A stretch of 64,000 bases of DNA from Flagellimonas flava (GTDB lineage Bacteria; Bacteroidota; Bacteroidia; Flavobacteriales; Flavobacteriaceae), in NCBI RefSeq assembly GCF_900129665.1, contig NZ_FQWL01000008.1, positions 1-64,000 of the forward strand, given 5' to 3'. Shown here piece by piece: positions 60,756 to 64,000 of the stretch. Every line of letters begins with the position of its first letter. Within the stretch, counting starts at the first letter, position 1. The position numbers were made by a program, and so were the translations under genes. The notes under the pieces are model-generated. The model did no database searches. It was given only the letters and a program-made list of their open reading frames with translations, and was not told the DNA's origin.

Positions 60756-60882
60756 TTTAAAAGTGTATTTGAAAACCAGGAAACCCCATGATTCTAAAAA
60801 CGTGAGGGCAAATATCGGTAAAAAATGGCTTGTTGCGCAAGCTAATCAGTGTATTTAATTGGAGGATGAAAAGAGGCTGGAC

Positions 60883-61596
60883 TTAAGTTATAAGGTTGCC
60901 CTGTTCATCCCATTCGGCTATTACCGCGCGTTTACTCTGATCCACACACTTTGCCAACCATTCCTCATCATATGCAACTCCATGTTGGGCCAATACATCT
61001 TCCGGGACTCCATCCCAGACATTGGGCATATTCCCCTTGTATCCCAATTCCTCAATCCCAATTTTTGTACTGTAATACCCAGACAACGTAAGGTTACGCA
61101 TTAGTGTAAAGAATTGTATTTCCAACGGATGTTGGTCTTGGGGAACGGACGGGTCTGGATAGGCTATGGTATCCAGTATGTTTTTTTGTTGTGCCTCAGA
61201 GGCAACTTTGAACTCCAAATTGAACTCTGTATTGCACTTATGGTCCAACCACATTAGACCACCCCTTAATGGGATTTGCAATTCAGGGATATCTTTGGAC
61301 ATAAACTCTATGAAATCGGGAACTTCCGCATCAAGGGCGCCTTTTAGTCCGTCATCCGAGGGTAATATCAGGTTGCACAATACAGCAATTGTTTCCATTT
61401 CATGATCGTTGAAGAAAACTTCTTCCATGAGTTCTTGGTCACGCTGCACCTCTTTTGGCGTTCTACCATAGGTATAACTTTTAAGCACCGTACTTTCTTC
61501 AGCTATGGCTTCTGATTTTGGACTGCAGCCATGGACTGCAAGTCCACCTGCAACGCCACCCAATAGAATCGATTTTAAACTCTTTCTTCTATCCAT
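60883..61596 (-). CDS. Gluconate 2-dehydrogenase subunit 3 family protein (LacC-like)
   Basis: 237 residues. N-terminus MDRRKSLKSILLGGVAGGLAV with twin Arg and a following Cys (HGCSP) suggests Tat export and possibly lipidation. The conserved block ETIAVLCNLILPSDD and the later FFTLMRNLTLSGYYSTKIGIEELGYKG identify the small subunit of GMC-type dehydrogenase complexes. Its start follows the GMC gene stop by 2 bases, and the pair forms one enzyme. Confidence 0.88.
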   Translation of the reverse strand: MDRRKSLKSILLGGVAGGLAVHGCSPKSEAIAEESTVLKSYTYGRTPKEVQRDQELMEEVFFNDHEMETIAVLCNLILPSDDGLKGALDAEVPDFIEFMSKDIPELQIPLRGGLMWLDHKCNTEFNLEFKVASEAQQKNILDTIAYPDPSVPQDQHPLEIQFFTLMRNLTLSGYYSTKIGIEELGYKGNMPNVWDGVPEDVLAQHGVAYDEEWLAKCVDQSKRAVIAEWDEQGNLIT

Positions 61597-61598
61597 GG

Positions 61599-63317
61599 CT
61601 AAATGTTTTGTTGTTTGAGTTGTTCAATGATAAAATCCGATGTTCTCCATGAAAGGGCCAAAATGGTCCAAGTTGGGTTCTTGTCCGCTTGGGATACAAA
61701 AGGTCCGGCATCAACAATGAAGACATTTTTTACATCGTGCATTTGCTGATAACTATTTACGACGGAGGTCTTTTTATCATTCCCCATCCGTGTGGTTCCC
61801 ACTTCATGAATGATCTCTCCAGGGGCCAAAATTCCGTAGTTTTCATCCTCCCCGGGTTTTTTGCCTAAAGACTCGCCACCCATATTATGGATGATTTCCT
61901 CAAAGGTGTCATGCATGTGCTTCACCTGTTTTATTTCATGATCTGTCCATTTGTAGTGGAACTTTAGCACAGGAATGCCATATTCATCAACCTTTGTTGG
62001 GTCTATTTCACAATAGTTGCTCTTTTGTGCAACAGATTCCCCTCTTCCTGAGATACCTATCGTGGAACCATAATATTTTTTAACGTCTTTTCTTAAATCG
62101 TTCCCGTAACCACCAACAGTTAGGCCAAAGAATTTATTGAAATCATTTACATTGAATCCAAAGCCATAGCCGGGCATACCCAATCCACCCCACATTTCAA
62201 TATGGTAACCTCTCGGGAAATCAAGTTTTTCGTTTTCCAACCACCAAGGGGTGTAAACATGCATTCCTCCAACACCATCTTCATTGTAAGTTTTACGATT
62301 CATCAAATCTGGAATAAAGGACACGCGACTGCTTCCGGTGGAATCATGGAGATACTTGCCCACAATATCACTACTATTCCCCAAACCGTTGGGATGCTGA
62401 GAACTTTTGGAATTCAGCAGGATCCTTGCAGAACTGCAGGCGGAAGCGGCCAGCACCACAATTTTTCCTTTCAGTTTGTATTCCTTGCGATCTTCTTTAT
62501 TGATATAGGATACTCCGGTTGCCCTGCCTTCATCATCTGTGGTAACCTCTCGTACCATGCAATTGACAAACAAATCTATCTGTCCACCACTTTTTTGAGC
62601 TGGGAAAATCAAGCAGGTTCCTGAGGAGAAGTCAGCATAAACCTGACAAGCCCTTGAACATTGCCCGCAATAGAAGCACACTCCCCGCTCGTTGTTTATT
62701 TTTTTTGTGAGCATAGACATTCTGGATGGGTACACCGGAATATTGGATTTACGTGCCCCTTTGATGTAAAACAACTCATGCAGTCTTGGTTTCGGGGGAG
62801 GGAGGAAAAAGCCATCAGGGTCATTGGGCAATCCTTCATTGGTGCCAAAAACACCGATTAGCTTGTCCACTTTATCGTAATAGGGCTTAACATCTTCATA
62901 GCCAATGGGCCAGTTATCCCCAAGACCGTCTTGGTCTTTTCGCTTAAAATCTTTTGGCCCAAATCGCAATGAAATACGCCCCCAGTGATTGGTTCTGCCA
63001 CCCAGCATCCTGGAACGGAACCATTTAAAATCAGTGTCTTCCCCATTGGTGTATGGCTCGCCCTCTATTTCCCAACCACCATAGGCAGAATCAAAATCAC
63101 CAAAAGGACGGACCGTACTGGCTCCCCTACGAGGAGATTCATAGGGCCACTTTAACTGGGTCATTTGTTCTGGGTCTGCGGGGTCAAAAAAAGGTCCAGC
63201 TTCAACAACTGCTACTTTAAGGCCTGCTTCTGATAGGATTTTGGTTGCCATTCCACCTCCGGCACCGGAACCTACGATAATAACATCGTAGATTTTGGAA
63301 GATTCTTTAATCTGCAT
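61599..63317 (-). CDS. GMC family oxidoreductase, flavoprotein subunit (glucoside/gluconate dehydrogenase-like)
   Basis: 572 residues. FAD-binding IVGSGAGGGMATKIL, GGRTNHWGR, and a C-terminal block VGTTRMGNDKK...NPTWTILALSWR. CFYCGQCSRAC (about residues 205-215) supplies Cys ligands for the Fe-S cluster seen in FAD-dependent glucose dehydrogenases. Resembles LacA of the glucoside 3-dehydrogenase LacABC; the cytochrome LacB is not next to it. Oxidises a sugar or sugar acid in the periplasm. Confidence 0.87.
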   Translation of the reverse strand: MQIKESSKIYDVIIVGSGAGGGMATKILSEAGLKVAVVEAGPFFDPADPEQMTQLKWPYESPRRGASTVRPFGDFDSAYGGWEIEGEPYTNGEDTDFKWFRSRMLGGRTNHWGRISLRFGPKDFKRKDQDGLGDNWPIGYEDVKPYYDKVDKLIGVFGTNEGLPNDPDGFFLPPPKPRLHELFYIKGARKSNIPVYPSRMSMLTKKINNERGVCFYCGQCSRACQVYADFSSGTCLIFPAQKSGGQIDLFVNCMVREVTTDDEGRATGVSYINKEDRKEYKLKGKIVVLAASACSSARILLNSKSSQHPNGLGNSSDIVGKYLHDSTGSSRVSFIPDLMNRKTYNEDGVGGMHVYTPWWLENEKLDFPRGYHIEMWGGLGMPGYGFGFNVNDFNKFFGLTVGGYGNDLRKDVKKYYGSTIGISGRGESVAQKSNYCEIDPTKVDEYGIPVLKFHYKWTDHEIKQVKHMHDTFEEIIHNMGGESLGKKPGEDENYGILAPGEIIHEVGTTRMGNDKKTSVVNSYQQMHDVKNVFIVDAGPFVSQADKNPTWTILALSWRTSDFIIEQLKQQNI

Positions 63318-63429
63318 CTATAGAATTATTACCTAAGCAAAATATAAAAATTCCAGACGGCTTTTTAGTTTTTTTCGCTTATCGACGGTAAAATTCAAGT
63401 ATTTGACAACAATTTAAGAGATAAGATGC

Positions 63430-64000
63430 CTAAAAATCTTTTCGCCTAGACTTCAGAAGTAATCTCCAAATGGGAATGATTGTCCATAGTATCAACACGA
63501 ATACGGACAGGATGAAACCGAAATTGGTGCCAAAGAATTTTTTGAAGACTGCTCCGGTGTATCCCAATAAGGCAGAAATATCCAGTTTCAGTAAAATCAA
63601 GGTTCTAGACAGGTCCACGGGATTTAACATTGTAGCGACCAATGAAAAATTGTCCAGGGGATATTCTTCAAAAACAATCAACGACATTAAAAAGAGTCCA
63701 TCATAGATGACCGCCAAAAACAACCAAAGCAACACGGCATAGCCAAAACCTTTGATTTTATTGTCATTGGACAAGGCAATATTAAAAGCTAGAGCGGCGA
63801 AAATTAAGGTCAAGAAAGTACCGGTAACCAAAAGAAGGGAAAAATCCCAAATGGCATTGCTCCTTAGCAATCCGTATAGAAAGAACGGAATGCCCAAGCC
63901 TAAAATAAGACTTAGGGAAAGTGAGCCTGCAACGCCCAAGTATTGGCCCAAGAAGATGGAGGTTCTTTTAATGGGTTGGGCCAAGAGCAGTTCGGTAAAC
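63430..64000 (-). CDS. nosY: ABC-2 type permease, NosY-like (5' end outside window)
   Basis: The frame is open to the window edge (reads on as FTELLLAQPIKRTSIFLGQY). About 190 residues with five or six hydrophobic helices and a basic C-terminus (RLLLKSRRKDF). LLAQPIKRTSIFLGQYLGV is a NosY signature; NosY is the permease of the NosDFY transporter that supports copper-site maturation of nitrous-oxide reductase. Expected partners nosF, nosD and nosZ would lie beyond base 64000. Assignment rests on that short stretch and topology. Confidence 0.65.
   Translation of the reverse strand, partial: FTELLLAQPIKRTSIFLGQYLGVAGSLSLSLILGLGIPFFLYGLLRSNAIWDFSLLLVTGTFLTLIFAALAFNIALSNDNKIKGFGYAVLLWLFLAVIYDGLFLMSLIVFEEYPLDNFSLVATMLNPVDLSRTLILLKLDISALLGYTGAVFKKFFGTNFGFILSVFVLILWTIIPIWRLLLKSRRKDF

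Larger units (their letters stand above)
60503..60882. other. 380-base region between the MerR gene and the gluconate-dehydrogenase-like gene
   Basis: Contains the MerR promoter, the terminator and gene of tRNA-Leu, and about 125 bases before the next gene in which I see no clear feature. Confidence 0.6.

Overview
The window is a chromosomal segment of a Flavobacteriaceae bacterium (phylum Bacteroidota). Pointers are the type IX secretion parts (type-B sorting domain, PorP/SprF-like porin), a DUF4295 gene beside rpmB-rpmG, many SPI/SPII exported proteins, a zeaxanthin-type crtI-crtB-crtZ cluster, and promoters of the TAnnTTTG type instead of E. coli-like -10/-35 boxes. The gene set would fit an Allomuricauda/Flagellimonas-like genus, but that is a guess. 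I see no rRNA, phage, insertion sequence or CRISPR array, and only one tRNA gene (Leu, GAG).

Layout. 1-3688: end of a repeat-rich surface protein, a Ca-binding type-B T9SS cargo and a PorP/SprF porin. 3760-5959: idi, queD-like, manA and a small helical protein. 5963-10993 (minus): DUF4369 lipoprotein, DUF819 membrane protein, HAD phosphatase, DUF5916 outer-membrane protein. 11149-13949: S1/P1 nuclease, AraC regulator with AlkB, and a small secreted protein. 13950-16066: accessory patch in which an Omp28-like lipoprotein gene lies between two long direct repeats. 16067-18230: MOSC protein, DUF6249 protein, and an ECF sigma/membrane-partner pair sharing a divergent promoter region with DUF6249. 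18305-24144: htpG, a tiny promoter-sORF-terminator unit, then TetR, ABC1 kinase, KAS III and PNPOx-like genes. 24243-28866: beta-barrel TonB-type receptor, CoA-binding protein, Na+/solute symporter. 28919-41414: mostly housekeeping (recR, E2, exonuclease, cinA, rpmB, rpmG, ftsY) plus sialate esterase, DUF2911 and an amidase lipoprotein. 41478-43960: an ECF41-type sigma factor with RidA, azoreductase and cupin genes; two matching promoters are visible. 44016-55625: rimO, DoxX plus Tat-exported Gfo/Idh/MocA, a minus-strand SRPBCC/serine hydrolase operon, PpiC/SurA-like chaperones, MoxR, aconitase. 55701-60536: two TlpA-like genes, one without its cysteines, facing the carotenoid operon under a MerR/B12-domain regulator. 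60642-64000: tRNA-Leu, a gluconate-dehydrogenase-like GMC pair, and the end of a NosY-like permease.

The most interesting items are regulatory: the ECF41 module with its own matched promoters, the face-to-face ECF promoters at 17162-17246, the near-leaderless mini-gene at 20344-20457, and the roughly 96%-identical direct repeats that could excise one lipoprotein gene. All functional statements come from reading the sequence and from family knowledge; no search was run.
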